A DNA stretch of 64,000 bases, taken from NCBI RefSeq assembly GCF_026544205.1, contig NZ_JALNUI010000017.1:1-64000 (forward strand), read 5' to 3'. Below the pieces are notes generated by a model that saw nothing but the letters and a program-made list of their open reading frames with translations, had not been told where the DNA came from and made no database searches. Positions 56,685 through 64,000 of the stretch are shown here, in pieces (the stretch's first letter is position 1; each line of letters begins with the position of its first letter). Made by a program: the position numbers and the translations under genes. Source of the stretch: Curtobacterium sp. GC_Cur_3 (GTDB lineage Bacteria; Actinomycetota; Actinomycetes; Actinomycetales; Microbacteriaceae).

Positions 56685-57023
56685 CGCGCGCCCGCGCCCG
56701 CGCGCCCGCGCCGCCCGCGTCGTCCGCGCGGACCGCAGCGCGGTCGGCGGACCGGCCGAACCAGCCACGTGGCGGGGTGTCGGCTGTTCGCCCGAGCCGA
56801 GACGAGCCTCCCGTCCGCCGCTGGGCACGCTGTTCCCGATCCTGCCCCCGGAACCGCCCCCGCGCTCGCCGTCCGCGCCGAGACACCCCCTCGTTCACCT
56901 CCCGTTCACCGGCGGGCGTGATCCCGGTCACTTCGCGTCCCTACAGTCACTCGCGGGTCGGCACCGGCCCACGGGACTGAACAGCGGTCCCACCTGCACT
57001 CCACATTCCCCGAAGGGACCCCT
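56685..57023. other. pstS upstream region
   Basis: The first ~200 nt are GC-rich without a gene. The second part carries the PHO-box repeats and the pstS promoter and leader. Confidence 0.6.
56893..56936 (+). promoter_or_regulatory. PHO-box repeats before pstS
   Basis: Four units of 11 bp: GTTCACCTCCC, GTTCACCGGCG, GGCGTGATCCC, GGTCACTTCGC. The first two fit best. Confidence 0.8.
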
Positions 57024-58133
57024 GTGAACATCAAGCGAATCGGTTCGATCGCAGCAATCGCGATCGCCGGCGCAGTCGTGCTCTCCTCGTGCGCGGCGAA
57101 CGAAGGCGGCGCGGGCAGCACCACGTCGGCCTCCGCCTCGGGTGTCGACTACTCGAAGCTCTCCGGCACGCTCACCGCGTCGGGCTCCTCCGCACAGCAG
57201 ACCGCCGAGACCGTCTGGGGCACCGGCTTCCAGGACCAGGCCTCCGGCGTCACGGTCAACTACTCGCCGGACGGCTCCGGCGCCGGCCGCAAGAACTTCA
57301 TCTCCGGCGCGGCGGACTTCGCCGGCTCGGACGCAGCGCTCTCCGACGAGGAGCTCTCCGGCACCTTCGCGAACTGCGCGGCGGACTCCAAGGCCATCGA
57401 CATCCCGGTCTACATCTCCCCGATCGCCATCGCCTTCAAGGTCGACGGCGTCAAGGACCTGACGCTCGACGCCAAGACCATCGCGGGCATCTTCTCCGGC
57501 AAGATCACCAAGTGGGACGACTCCCAGATCGCCGCCCTGAACAAGGACGCGAAGCTGCCGAGCGCGAACATCACCGTCGTGCACCGTTCGGACGACTCGG
57601 GCACCACGCAGAACTTCTCCGAGTACCTGTCGGCGAACGCCGGTGACGTCTGGACCGAAGCGCCCAGCCAGACCTTCCCGTACCAGGTCGGCGACGGCGC
57701 TGCGAAGGGCTCCGGCGTGGCCTCGGCCATGCAGGGCGCGACCAACGCGATCACCTACATCGACGACTCCGGTGCAGGCGACCTCGACAAGGCCAAGCTC
57801 ATGGTCGGCGACAAGGCCACCGAGCTCTCCGCCGACGGCGCCGCCAAGGTCGTCGCGGACTCCGAGACGGTCTCCGGCCGCGAGACGAACGACCTCGCGA
57901 TCGACATCAACCGCAAGGACACCGCGGACGGCGCCTGGCCGCTCGTGCTCGTCTCCTACGCCATCGCGTGCCAGGAGTACAAGGACGCCGACAAGGCCGA
58001 CCTGGTCAAGTCGTACCTGACCTACGTCGTGTCCGACGACGCCCAGAAGGCCGCCGCGACGGAGGCCAAGTCGGCCGCCCTCTCCTCGGACCTCGGCAAG
58101 AAGGCCGCTGACGCGGTCGCCTCGATCAAGTAA
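57024..58133 (+). CDS. pstS: phosphate-binding lipoprotein PstS
   Basis: 369 residues. A lipobox VLSSCAA sits near residue 23. GSSAQQTAETVWGTGF and the HRSDDSGTTQNFSEYL loop bind phosphate. It delivers phosphate to PstCAB. The GTG start has GAAGGG upstream. A hairpin separates it from pstC. Confidence 0.93.
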   Translation: MNIKRIGSIAAIAIAGAVVLSSCAANEGGAGSTTSASASGVDYSKLSGTLTASGSSAQQTAETVWGTGFQDQASGVTVNYSPDGSGAGRKNFISGAADFAGSDAALSDEELSGTFANCAADSKAIDIPVYISPIAIAFKVDGVKDLTLDAKTIAGIFSGKITKWDDSQIAALNKDAKLPSANITVVHRSDDSGTTQNFSEYLSANAGDVWTEAPSQTFPYQVGDGAAKGSGVASAMQGATNAITYIDDSGAGDLDKAKLMVGDKATELSADGAAKVVADSETVSGRETNDLAIDINRKDTADGAWPLVLVSYAIACQEYKDADKADLVKSYLTYVVSDDAQKAAATEAKSAALSSDLGKKAADAVASIK

Positions 58134-58149
58134 CAACTCCTCACCGAGA

Positions 58150-58187
58150 GCCCGGGTGCCGGTCCTCCCACGGACCGGCACCCGGGC
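58150..58187 (+). terminator. hairpin between pstS and pstC
   Basis: 16-bp perfect arms and a 6-nt loop inside the operon, likely a partial terminator or RNA stabiliser raising PstS over the other subunits. Confidence 0.7.
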
Positions 58188-58221
58188 ACTTCCCCGTCTC
58201 CCGACAGGAGTCCCACGCCCC

Positions 58222-59172
58222 ATGACCTCCGCACCCGTCCAGCAAGGCGCTTCCCTCGCCCCGGCGAAGCCCAAGGCCGTCGTCCGCGTCGGCGACCGTG
58301 TCTTCTCCGCCGCCTCCGTCATCTCCGGCGGCCTCATCCTGGTCGTGCTCGCGCTGGTCGCCGCCTTCCTCGTCTGGCAGAGCATCCCCGCGTTCTCCGC
58401 CAAGGTCGGCGAGCTGCCCAACCAGGCCGCGAACTTCTGGGACTACGTCGGGCCGCTCGTCTTCGGCACCATCTGGTCGGCGCTCCTCGCGCTCGTCATG
58501 GCCGTCCCGCTCGCGCTCGGGATCGCGCTCTTCATCTCGCACTTCGCGCCGCGGCGCATCGCCCCGCTGCTCGGCTACGTCATCGACCTGCTCGCCGCGG
58601 TCCCGTCGGTCGTCTACGGCCTGTGGGGCATCGTGGTGCTGTCGCAGTTCGTCAAGCCGTTCTACGCGTTCCTCAACGAGTACTTCGCGTGGATCCCGCT
58701 CTTCTCCGGGCAGGTGTCCGGCACCGGTCGGACGATCCTCACGGCGTCGATCGTCCTCGCCGTCATGACGATCCCGATCATGACGGCGATCATGCGCGAG
58801 ATCTTCCTGCAGGCGCCGACCCTCAACGAAGAGGCCGCACTCGCCCTCGGCGCCACGCGCTGGGAGATGATCCGCCTGTCGGTCCTGCCGTTCGCCAAGT
58901 CCGGCATCGTGTCCGCGATCATGCTCGGCCTCGGACGAGCGCTCGGCGAGACGATGGCGATCGCCCTCGTGCTGTCGGTGTCGACGAACATCTCGTTCAA
59001 GCTGCTCACGTCCCTCAACCCGTCGACCATCGCGGCGAACATCGCCCTGCAGTTCGCCGAGGCGTCCGGAACGGCCCTGAACGCACTCATCGCGTCCGGT
59101 CTGATCCTCTTCGTCATCACCCTGGTCATCAACATGCTCGCGCGCTACATCGTGCGCCGACGCGTCAGCTGA
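58222..59172 (+). CDS. pstC: phosphate ABC permease PstC
   Basis: 316 residues, six membrane helices. The coupling motif EEAALALGATRWEMIRLSVLP is seen around residues 209-229 (region cited only). It forms the channel with PstA. It begins after the intra-operon hairpin. Confidence 0.93.
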   Translation: MTSAPVQQGASLAPAKPKAVVRVGDRVFSAASVISGGLILVVLALVAAFLVWQSIPAFSAKVGELPNQAANFWDYVGPLVFGTIWSALLALVMAVPLALGIALFISHFAPRRIAPLLGYVIDLLAAVPSVVYGLWGIVVLSQFVKPFYAFLNEYFAWIPLFSGQVSGTGRTILTASIVLAVMTIPIMTAIMREIFLQAPTLNEEAALALGATRWEMIRLSVLPFAKSGIVSAIMLGLGRALGETMAIALVLSVSTNISFKLLTSLNPSTIAANIALQFAEASGTALNALIASGLILFVITLVINMLARYIVRRRVS

Positions 59173-59186
59173 GAGGTCGCACCCCG

Positions 59187-60266
59187 ATGTCCCTCGCAAT
59201 CCGTCCGACCGGCGGCAACGTCTTCGCCAACGGCAAGCTGCACACCTCCGTGCCGTGGCTGCTCCTCGCCGGCAGCTGGGTCGCCCTGGCCCTGGTCTTC
59301 GCCCTGCTCAACGCAGGCGGCGCCGTCAAGGACTTCAACGTCGTCGCGGCGGTCTTCCTCGGCACGGTCCTGTTCGACGTCCTCATCGTGGTCGTCTCCC
59401 GGATCGTCGAGGGTGGGCGCAAGGCGGTCGACCGCCTCGTCACCTCGCTCGTCATCACCGCGTTCGTCATCGCGGTGCTCCCGCTGGTGTCGCTGCTCTG
59501 GACGGTCCTCGCGGACGGTCTGGCCCGGTTCGACGTCGCGTTCTTCTCGTACTCGATGCGCGGTGTCATCTCCGTCGGTGGTGGCGCCCTGCACGCCCTG
59601 ATCGGCACGCTCGAGATCACCCTGTTCGCGGCCGTCATCAGTGTCCCGATCGGGCTGCTCACGTCGATCTACCTGGTCGAGTACGGCCGCGGCGCCCTCG
59701 CCCGCGGCATCACGTTCTTCGTCGACGTCATGACGGGCATCCCCTCGATCGTGGCCGGCCTGTTCGCGTACTCGCTCTTCGCGCTGTTCCTCGGCCCGGG
59801 CGCCCGGTTCGGTCTGGTCGGATCGATCGCCCTCGCGGTCCTGATGATCCCGATCATCGTGCGCGCCACCGAAGAGGTCCTGAAGATCGTGCCGATGGAG
59901 CTCCGCGAGGCCTCCTACGCCCTCGGTGTCCCGAAGTGGCTGACGATCGTCAAGGTCGTGCTGCCCACCTCGCTCGCCGGCATCACGACGGGCGTCATGC
60001 TCGCGATCGCCCGCGTCATCGGCGAGACCGCTCCCCTGCTGGTGACCGCTGGCTACACGTCGAGCATGAACTACGACCTGTTCGGCAACCCGATGATGAC
60101 CCTGCCGGTGTTCGCGTACACGCAGTACTCGCAGCAGGGCGCCAACCCGGTGCCGTTCGTCGACCGGGCCTGGACCGCAGCACTCGTCCTGATCCTCATC
60201 GTGATGCTGCTGAACCTGCTCGCCCGGTTCATCACGCGTCTCTTCGCCCCCAAGCTCTCCCGCTAG
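59187..60266 (+). CDS. pstA: phosphate ABC permease PstA
   Basis: 359 residues. An extra pair of N-terminal helices precedes the usual six; [19 protein letters not shown] is the ATPase-coupling loop. It follows pstC by 14 nt. Confidence 0.93.
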   Translation: MSLAIRPTGGNVFANGKLHTSVPWLLLAGSWVALALVFALLNAGGAVKDFNVVAAVFLGTVLFDVLIVVVSRIVEGGRKAVDRLVTSLVITAFVIAVLPLVSLLWTVLADGLARFDVAFFSYSMRGVISVGGGALHALIGTLEITLFAAVISVPIGLLTSIYLVEYGRGALARGITFFVDVMTGIPSIVAGLFAYSLFALFLGPGARFGLVGSIALAVLMIPIIVRATEEVLKIVPMELREASYALGVPKWLTIVKVVLPTSLAGITTGVMLAIARVIGETAPLLVTAGYTSSMNYDLFGNPMMTLPVFAYTQYSQQGANPVPFVDRAWTAALVLILIVMLLNLLARFITRLFAPKLSR

Positions 60267-60285
60267 CCCCCCGGAAGGTCACACT

Positions 60286-61065
60286 GTGTCCAAGCGCATC
60301 GAGGTCGACGGCCTCAACGTCTACTACTCGAAGTTCAAGGCGGTCGAGGGCGTCGACATGACGATCGAGCCCCGCACCGTCACCGCCTTCATCGGCCCGT
60401 CCGGCTGCGGCAAGTCCACGTTCCTCCGCACGCTCAACCGCATGCACGAGGTCATCCCCGGCGCCTACGTCGAGGGCTCGGTCAAGGTGGACGGCGACGA
60501 CCTCTACGCCCCCGGCGTGGACCCGGTCATCGTCCGGCGCCAGGTCGGCATGGTGTTCCAGCGCCCGAACCCGTTCCCGACGATGTCCATCAAGGACAAC
60601 GTGCTCGCCGGCGTGAAGCTCAACAACAAGCGCGTCAGCCGCTCCGAGGCGGACGACATCGTCGAGCGCTCCCTGCAGGGCGCGAACCTGTGGAACGAGG
60701 TCAAGGACCGCCTCGACAAGCCCGGCATGGGACTGTCCGGCGGCCAGCAGCAGCGTCTCTGCATCGCGCGCGCCATCGCCGTGCAGCCCGACGTCCTGCT
60801 GATGGACGAGCCGTGCTCCGCGCTCGACCCGATCTCGACCCTCGCCATCGAGGACCTGATCGGCGAGCTCAAGAAGGAGTTCACGATCGTGATCGTGACC
60901 CACAACATGCAGCAGGCCTCGCGCGTCAGCGACAAGACCGCGTTCTTCAACATCGCGGGCACCGGCCAGCCCGGTCACCTCATCGAGTACGACGACACCG
61001 CGACGATCTTCTCGAACCCGTCCGTCAAGTCGACCGAGGACTACGTCTCCGGCCGCTTCGGTTGA
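60286..61065 (+). CDS. pstB: phosphate ABC ATPase PstB
   Basis: 259 residues. Walker [10 protein letters not shown] (36-44), signature LSGGQQQRL, Walker [21 protein letters not shown] precedes the GTG start. It closes the pstSCAB operon. Confidence 0.95.
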   Translation: MSKRIEVDGLNVYYSKFKAVEGVDMTIEPRTVTAFIGPSGCGKSTFLRTLNRMHEVIPGAYVEGSVKVDGDDLYAPGVDPVIVRRQVGMVFQRPNPFPTMSIKDNVLAGVKLNNKRVSRSEADDIVERSLQGANLWNEVKDRLDKPGMGLSGGQQQRLCIARAIAVQPDVLLMDEPCSALDPISTLAIEDLIGELKKEFTIVIVTHNMQQASRVSDKTAFFNIAGTGQPGHLIEYDDTATIFSNPSVKSTEDYVSGRFG

Positions 61066-61103
61066 TCGGCTGCGCGTCCGTCGCCTGAGATCGGAACGCA
61101 GAG

Positions 61104-61142
61104 GAGGCCCGGTGCACGTCCCACAGGACGGCACCGGGCCTC
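61104..61142. terminator. GGAGGCCCGG-family hairpin after pstB
   Basis: GAGGCCCGGTGC/GCACCGGGCCTC arms, extended by AACGCA/TGCGTT flanks (61096-61150). Confidence 0.75.
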
Positions 61143-61195
61143 GTTGCGTTGCGTTCATGGCCCGCCGTTGTGGTGTCCGCGCCGAGCTCGAGTCA

Positions 61196-61237
61196 GAACG
61201 ACAACATCGCTGTCGTACGACAGCGATGTTGTCGTTC
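61196..61237. repeat. perfect 20-bp palindrome
   Basis: Arms GAACGACAACATCGCTGTCG and complement with a 2-nt loop, between convergent pstB and rskA. No T-run follows on either side. Confidence 0.8.
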
Positions 61238-61288
61238 CGAGTCGGCAGAGAACCGACTGGGGGGCGGAACCGAGAGGTTGGGGCCCGG

Positions 61289-62143
61289 CTACGCGGAGGT
61301 GGTCGGGACCGCGACGATCGGCGTCGTCGTCGGCTGCTTCGACCCGCCGGACGGCTCGACCGTGATGCCCACGGTGGCGCCCTGCGACTTCGACCCGCTC
61401 AGCACCGCCGAACGCACACCGCCGTCGACGTCGTTCATCAGGCCAGCGGACTCGATGGTGCCGCCGGACTCCGCGGAACCGATGTACCAGAGCTCGTAGG
61501 TCTTGTCCTTCGGCGCGGCCTTCACACCGTCGAGGATGACGGCCGACTTGCCGAGCTGGTCGGACCAGACGACCGTGGCCGTCCCGCCGCCCTTGACGGA
61601 CGACGTGCTCCGAGCGAAGTCGGGGGACGCGTAGATCTGGTCGAGGCCGGACGCCGCCTGCGAAGTGGTCGGACCGGGGTTCGAGTCACCGTTGAAGAGC
61701 ACACCGCCGGCGCCGAGACCGACGCCGAGGAAGATGACACCCACCGCGGCAGCGGCGCTGAGGAACCCAGCGGGACGCTGGAACCACCGACGGTGCGCGG
61801 TGGCACTGGCCGAACCACCGGCGGAGGCGAGGTCCGTGACTGGGGCGATCGGGGCCTCCTGGACGGGTTCCTGCTCCTCGGGGAGGGCGTGAGCCGGTCC
61901 GGCCGACGCCTGGGGCGTGGTCTGGATGGCGGCCATCAGGGACGCCTTGAGGGACGCGGGCGGCTCGATCGGCTCGACCGCGTAGGCCAGGGCCCTGGCG
62001 GTCTCGGTGAGCGAGTCGGCCTCGGCGCGGAGTTCAGGGAAGGCCGCGAGGGCCTCTTCGATGTCGTGGCGCTCCGCGTCGCTGAGGGCGTCGAGTGCGT
62101 AGGAGCCGGTCAGGAGCGCGGGGTCGTCGTGTCGTTGGGTCAT
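61289..62143 (-). CDS. rskA: anti-sigma-K factor RskA-like
   Basis: 284 residues. An N-terminal anti-sigma domain without Cys (LLTGSYALDALSDAERHDIEEAL), a linker, one membrane helix (about 130-150) and an outer RskA domain with TYELWYIG and a GITVEPSGGS end. It should hold the sigma factor at the membrane until proteolysis. The start overlaps the sigma stop (ATGA). Confidence 0.88.
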   Translation of the reverse strand: MTQRHDDPALLTGSYALDALSDAERHDIEEALAAFPELRAEADSLTETARALAYAVEPIEPPASLKASLMAAIQTTPQASAGPAHALPEEQEPVQEAPIAPVTDLASAGGSASATAHRRWFQRPAGFLSAAAAVGVIFLGVGLGAGGVLFNGDSNPGPTTSQAASGLDQIYASPDFARSTSSVKGGGTATVVWSDQLGKSAVILDGVKAAPKDKTYELWYIGSAESGGTIESAGLMNDVDGGVRSAVLSGSKSQGATVGITVEPSGGSKQPTTTPIVAVPTTSA

Positions 62144-62739
62144 GACGTCACCCCCATCTCGTCGCGTAGACGGATCATCCCGTCGCGCAGACGGGTCTTC
62201 ACGGTGCCGATCGGCACTCCGAGTTGTTCGGCCATCTCGCTGTGCGAGTAGCCGCCGTAGTAGGCCAGCTGGACTGCCTGGCGCTGGAACTCCGTCAGGC
62301 GGCCGAGGGCACGGCTGACGCGTTCGTGTTCGATGCGGATCTCGACCGATTCCGACACCTGGTCGAAGCCGGACTCGAAGTCGCGGATGCCGATCTTGGT
62401 GTCACGGTCGCGGGAGGACTGTGCAGCCCGGACCCGGTCGACGGCCCGGCGGTGCGCCATGGTCAGCACCCAGCTGGCGGCACTGCCGCGCTTGGTGTCG
62501 AACTTGGCTGACTGCTGCCAGACTTCGAGGAAGACCTCTTGGGCGACTTCCTCGGACTGGGCGCGGTCCTTGAGGAGCCGCGTGATCAGGCCGAGGACCC
62601 GACCGGAGAGCTCGTCGTAGAGCTCGGAGAAGGCCTGTTGGTCGCCCTGGGCGACACGGAGGAGGAGGAGGTCCGGCGACGCGGGTGCTGGCTCATCCGA
62701 GCTCCAACTGTCCGTGTCGCGTTCCACGAGGGCAAGCAT
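62140..62739 (-). CDS. sigK: SigK-like ECF sigma factor
   Basis: 199 residues. Region 2 with EEVAQEVFLEVWQQS and region 4 with LTEFQRQAVQLAYYGGYSHSEMAEQL. GGAAGGAGG precedes the ATG. It is paired with rskA, as in mycobacteria. Confidence 0.88.
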   Translation of the reverse strand: MLALVERDTDSWSSDEPAPASPDLLLLRVAQGDQQAFSELYDELSGRVLGLITRLLKDRAQSEEVAQEVFLEVWQQSAKFDTKRGSAASWVLTMAHRRAVDRVRAAQSSRDRDTKIGIRDFESGFDQVSESVEIRIEHERVSRALGRLTEFQRQAVQLAYYGGYSHSEMAEQLGVPIGTVKTRLRDGMIRLRDEMGVTS

Positions 62740-63030
62740 TGCAGGTTTTCCTCCTTCCGGTGTCAAGCGTTCGTGCGGCGTTCAGGTTGAGAGCGAGGGC
62801 CTGCACGATCCGCAGGGAATTGACCAGCCGGTGGAGCCGGACCGGGTCGCACAGGACCCTCGCTGTGTGACGTTCCGTGAAGTCGGTCACGCTGATGATT
62901 CGGCACCCTCGCCCTGTCGGATTGGCCGGGGTGGGTGCGGTTTCCCGCAAGCCGTCGGTGGCGCGCCCGGGAACCGGTCTGTCCACCGTGAGTGAACAGG
63001 GCAGCGCGCACAGGCTGCGTCTCCTACAAT
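62740..63030. other. sigK upstream region
   Basis: Divergent control region for sigK and the RNA candidate. It ends with a TACAAT box (63025-63030). No gene is seen with normal coding character. Confidence 0.5.
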
Positions 63031-63036
63031 TGACAT

Positions 63037-63122
63037 CGCCGGGCCGCAGCAAGCCCCGGGCTCCAAAATTCGCCGCTTCGAGCGGCCTCGCGCCGAGAGG
63101 CGCTTCTGCGGCCCGGTTTTCC
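63037..63122 (+). ncRNA. compact structured small RNA candidate
   Basis: TACAAT at 63025-63030 predicts a start near 63037. CCGGGCCGCAG (63039-63049) pairs over 11 bp with CTGCGGCCCGG (63106-63116), enclosing a GCCGC-TTCGA-GCGGC hairpin and a GCGCC-GAGA-GGCGC hairpin. TTTTCCT follows, as in a terminator. It matches no RNA family I can name; no plus-strand gene precedes it. A clear -35 box is missing. Confidence 0.45.
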
Positions 63123-63183
63123 TCTGCCCGCTCGCGGTCGGGGGACGTTCGTCGTACGCCGGGTTCACCGCTCGACGGGACCG

Positions 63184-63210
63184 CCGTTCCTGCCGTTCCT
63201 GCCGTTCCTG
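63184..63210. repeat. 9-bp triple repeat
   Basis: CCGTTCCTG three times in a row, within the 63123-63259 spacer that otherwise holds no gene. Confidence 0.85.
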
Positions 63211-63259
63211 CCGGGAGGCTCGGCTGACGTCCGGCAGGCCGGCCCGGTCTGACGGGTGC

Positions 63260-63889
63260 TCAGTCCAGGGCGTCGCGGCGCCAGAGTGCCGCTGCCGCCG
63301 ACAGGTCCTCGGCGAGCTCGGCCAGGCGGAAGGCACGGACGGTCAGCACGCTCGCGCGCTCCTCGGCCGTGATGTCGGAGTCGTCGGCCACGCTCGTGGC
63401 TCCCGCTGCAGCGAGACGGCAGAAGGCGGCACCGCGGTCGAGTGCGACGGCGAAGTCCCCCGTGTAGAGCCCGTGCAGGATGCTGTCCGCGAGCGCGAGG
63501 ATCTCTGCAGGACCCGTCGGGGCCTCCGCGCCGGCGACGGCCTGGTCGATCGTGCGGATGCGCTCCGTGCCCCTGGTGAAGAGGTAGGCGACCTCGTCCG
63601 GGTTCTGCCGGATGACCGTGCGCATGAGGTAGATCCGCCAGAGGGTGCCCGGCAGGGTGTGCGGCCCGACCCGTGCCCAGAGCTCGGCGACGGCCTCGAT
63701 GCCGTGGACGTCGGTGTACGTCACGAGGCGCTCGACCACGGCGGGGTCCGGGTCCTGCCGCACGCGGTGGAGCAGCGCGTTGGCGGTCTCGTGCGCGACG
63801 CGGTTCACCAGCGCGGGGTCCTCGCCGCCCTTGATGGCAGCGAACTCGGCGTCGGTGAAGTGGACTGGACGGTGGTGATCGCGAGGCAC
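63260..63889 (-). CDS. uncharacterised helical protein
   Basis: 209 residues, soluble and mainly helical (FTDAEFAAIKGGEDPALVNRVAHETANALLHRV cited as residues ~10-42). LPGTLWRIYLMRTVI and the late SVLTVRAFRLAELAEDLSAAA suggest a conserved Microbacteriaceae protein. I do not recognise a function. TACACT ends 6 nt before the GTG, a leaderless start. It is divergent from tRNA-Lys. Confidence 0.65.
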   Translation of the reverse strand: MPRDHHRPVHFTDAEFAAIKGGEDPALVNRVAHETANALLHRVRQDPDPAVVERLVTYTDVHGIEAVAELWARVGPHTLPGTLWRIYLMRTVIRQNPDEVAYLFTRGTERIRTIDQAVAGAEAPTGPAEILALADSILHGLYTGDFAVALDRGAAFCRLAAAGATSVADDSDITAEERASVLTVRAFRLAELAEDLSAAAALWRRDALD

Positions 63890-63951
63890 CCGGGAAGTGT
63901 AGGCGGCGCCGGTGACACGGGCATCCCGTGGCCGGATACCCTGGAGCACGA

Positions 63952-64000
63952 GGGCCTCTAGCTCAGTTGGTAGAGCACCGGACTTTTAATCCGAGGGTCG
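63952..64000 (+). tRNA. tRNA-Lys (anticodon TTT), cut by the window end
   Basis: Acceptor GGGCCTC, D-arm GCTC/GAGC, and anticodon loop CTTTTAA. The T-arm and 3' end lie outside. TACCCT at 63937-63942 is its probable -10 box. Confidence 0.9.

Noticed and set aside
62877..63227. A 116-codon plus-strand frame
   Set aside because: It passes through the structured RNA candidate and the 9-bp repeats, lacks a ribosome-binding site, and resembles no protein.

Overview
The window is about 72% G+C, densely coded, and carries genes typical of Actinobacteria: mycothiol synthase (mshD), senX3-regX3, carD next to an ispD-ispF fusion, a SigK/RskA pair, a groEL away from groES with CIRCE operators, an XPB-type helicase, a glnR-like regulator, and DUF3027, DUF3263 and DUF4032 proteins. 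Leaderless starts with a TANNNT box 6-8 nt before the start codon are common. Together this points to Microbacteriaceae; Curtobacterium is my best guess from overall protein character, not a demonstrated assignment. I see no rRNA, CRISPR array, transposase or intact prophage. Three tRNAs are present: Arg-CCT, Thr-TGT, and Lys-TTT cut by the right edge.

Layout. 0.5-3.1 kb: an ECF-type sigma factor operon with an Asp23-like protein, a small partner and a mannose-6-phosphate isomerase. 3.1-10 kb: a Tat-exported M15 peptidase beside tRNA-Arg, an epoxide hydrolase, a PAP2 phosphatase, a FetB-like permease, and a three-gene flavin electron-transfer operon (ferric-reductase-like, FMN-binding, ApbE). 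10-15.7 kb: an HNH nuclease behind a possible leader-peptide attenuator, a C40 peptidase with a long structured leader, a DtxR regulator, serC, DUF3027 and cold-shock genes. 15.7-25 kb: a helicase pair, a two-component system, a DUF559-like nuclease bracketed by palindromes, groEL and cspA. 25-39 kb: mostly metabolic and envelope genes, including msrB, a GT39-type glycosyltransferase, an aldo-keto reductase, an NAD(P)HX epimerase, a zinc metallopeptidase, a DsbA-like oxidoreductase, an MsiK-type ATPase and DUF4032.

39-64 kb: a carD-ispDF-cysS-rlmB cluster on the minus strand; then a phosphate block (senX3-regX3 divergent from phoU, gpmA, ppk with a Nudix/histidine-phosphatase gene, and pstSCAB); glnR and mshD sit just before ppk. 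The sigK-rskA pair, a probable small RNA and one unknown gene close the window. The phosphate genes share 11-bp GTTCA-type direct repeats in their promoters, so SenX3-RegX3 probably controls its own operon, phoU, ppk and pstSCAB together.

The least explained material is intergenic. A 20-bp inverted-repeat family (arm TGAGATCGCACTTCGTGTCG) occurs three times, and two copies bracket the DUF559-like nuclease like terminal inverted repeats. A second family of hairpins with a GGAGGCCCGG core sits at many gene ends. There are also a 102-bp duplicated repeat, a possible leader-peptide attenuator before the HNH gene, and a compact multi-branched RNA candidate near 63.08 kb.
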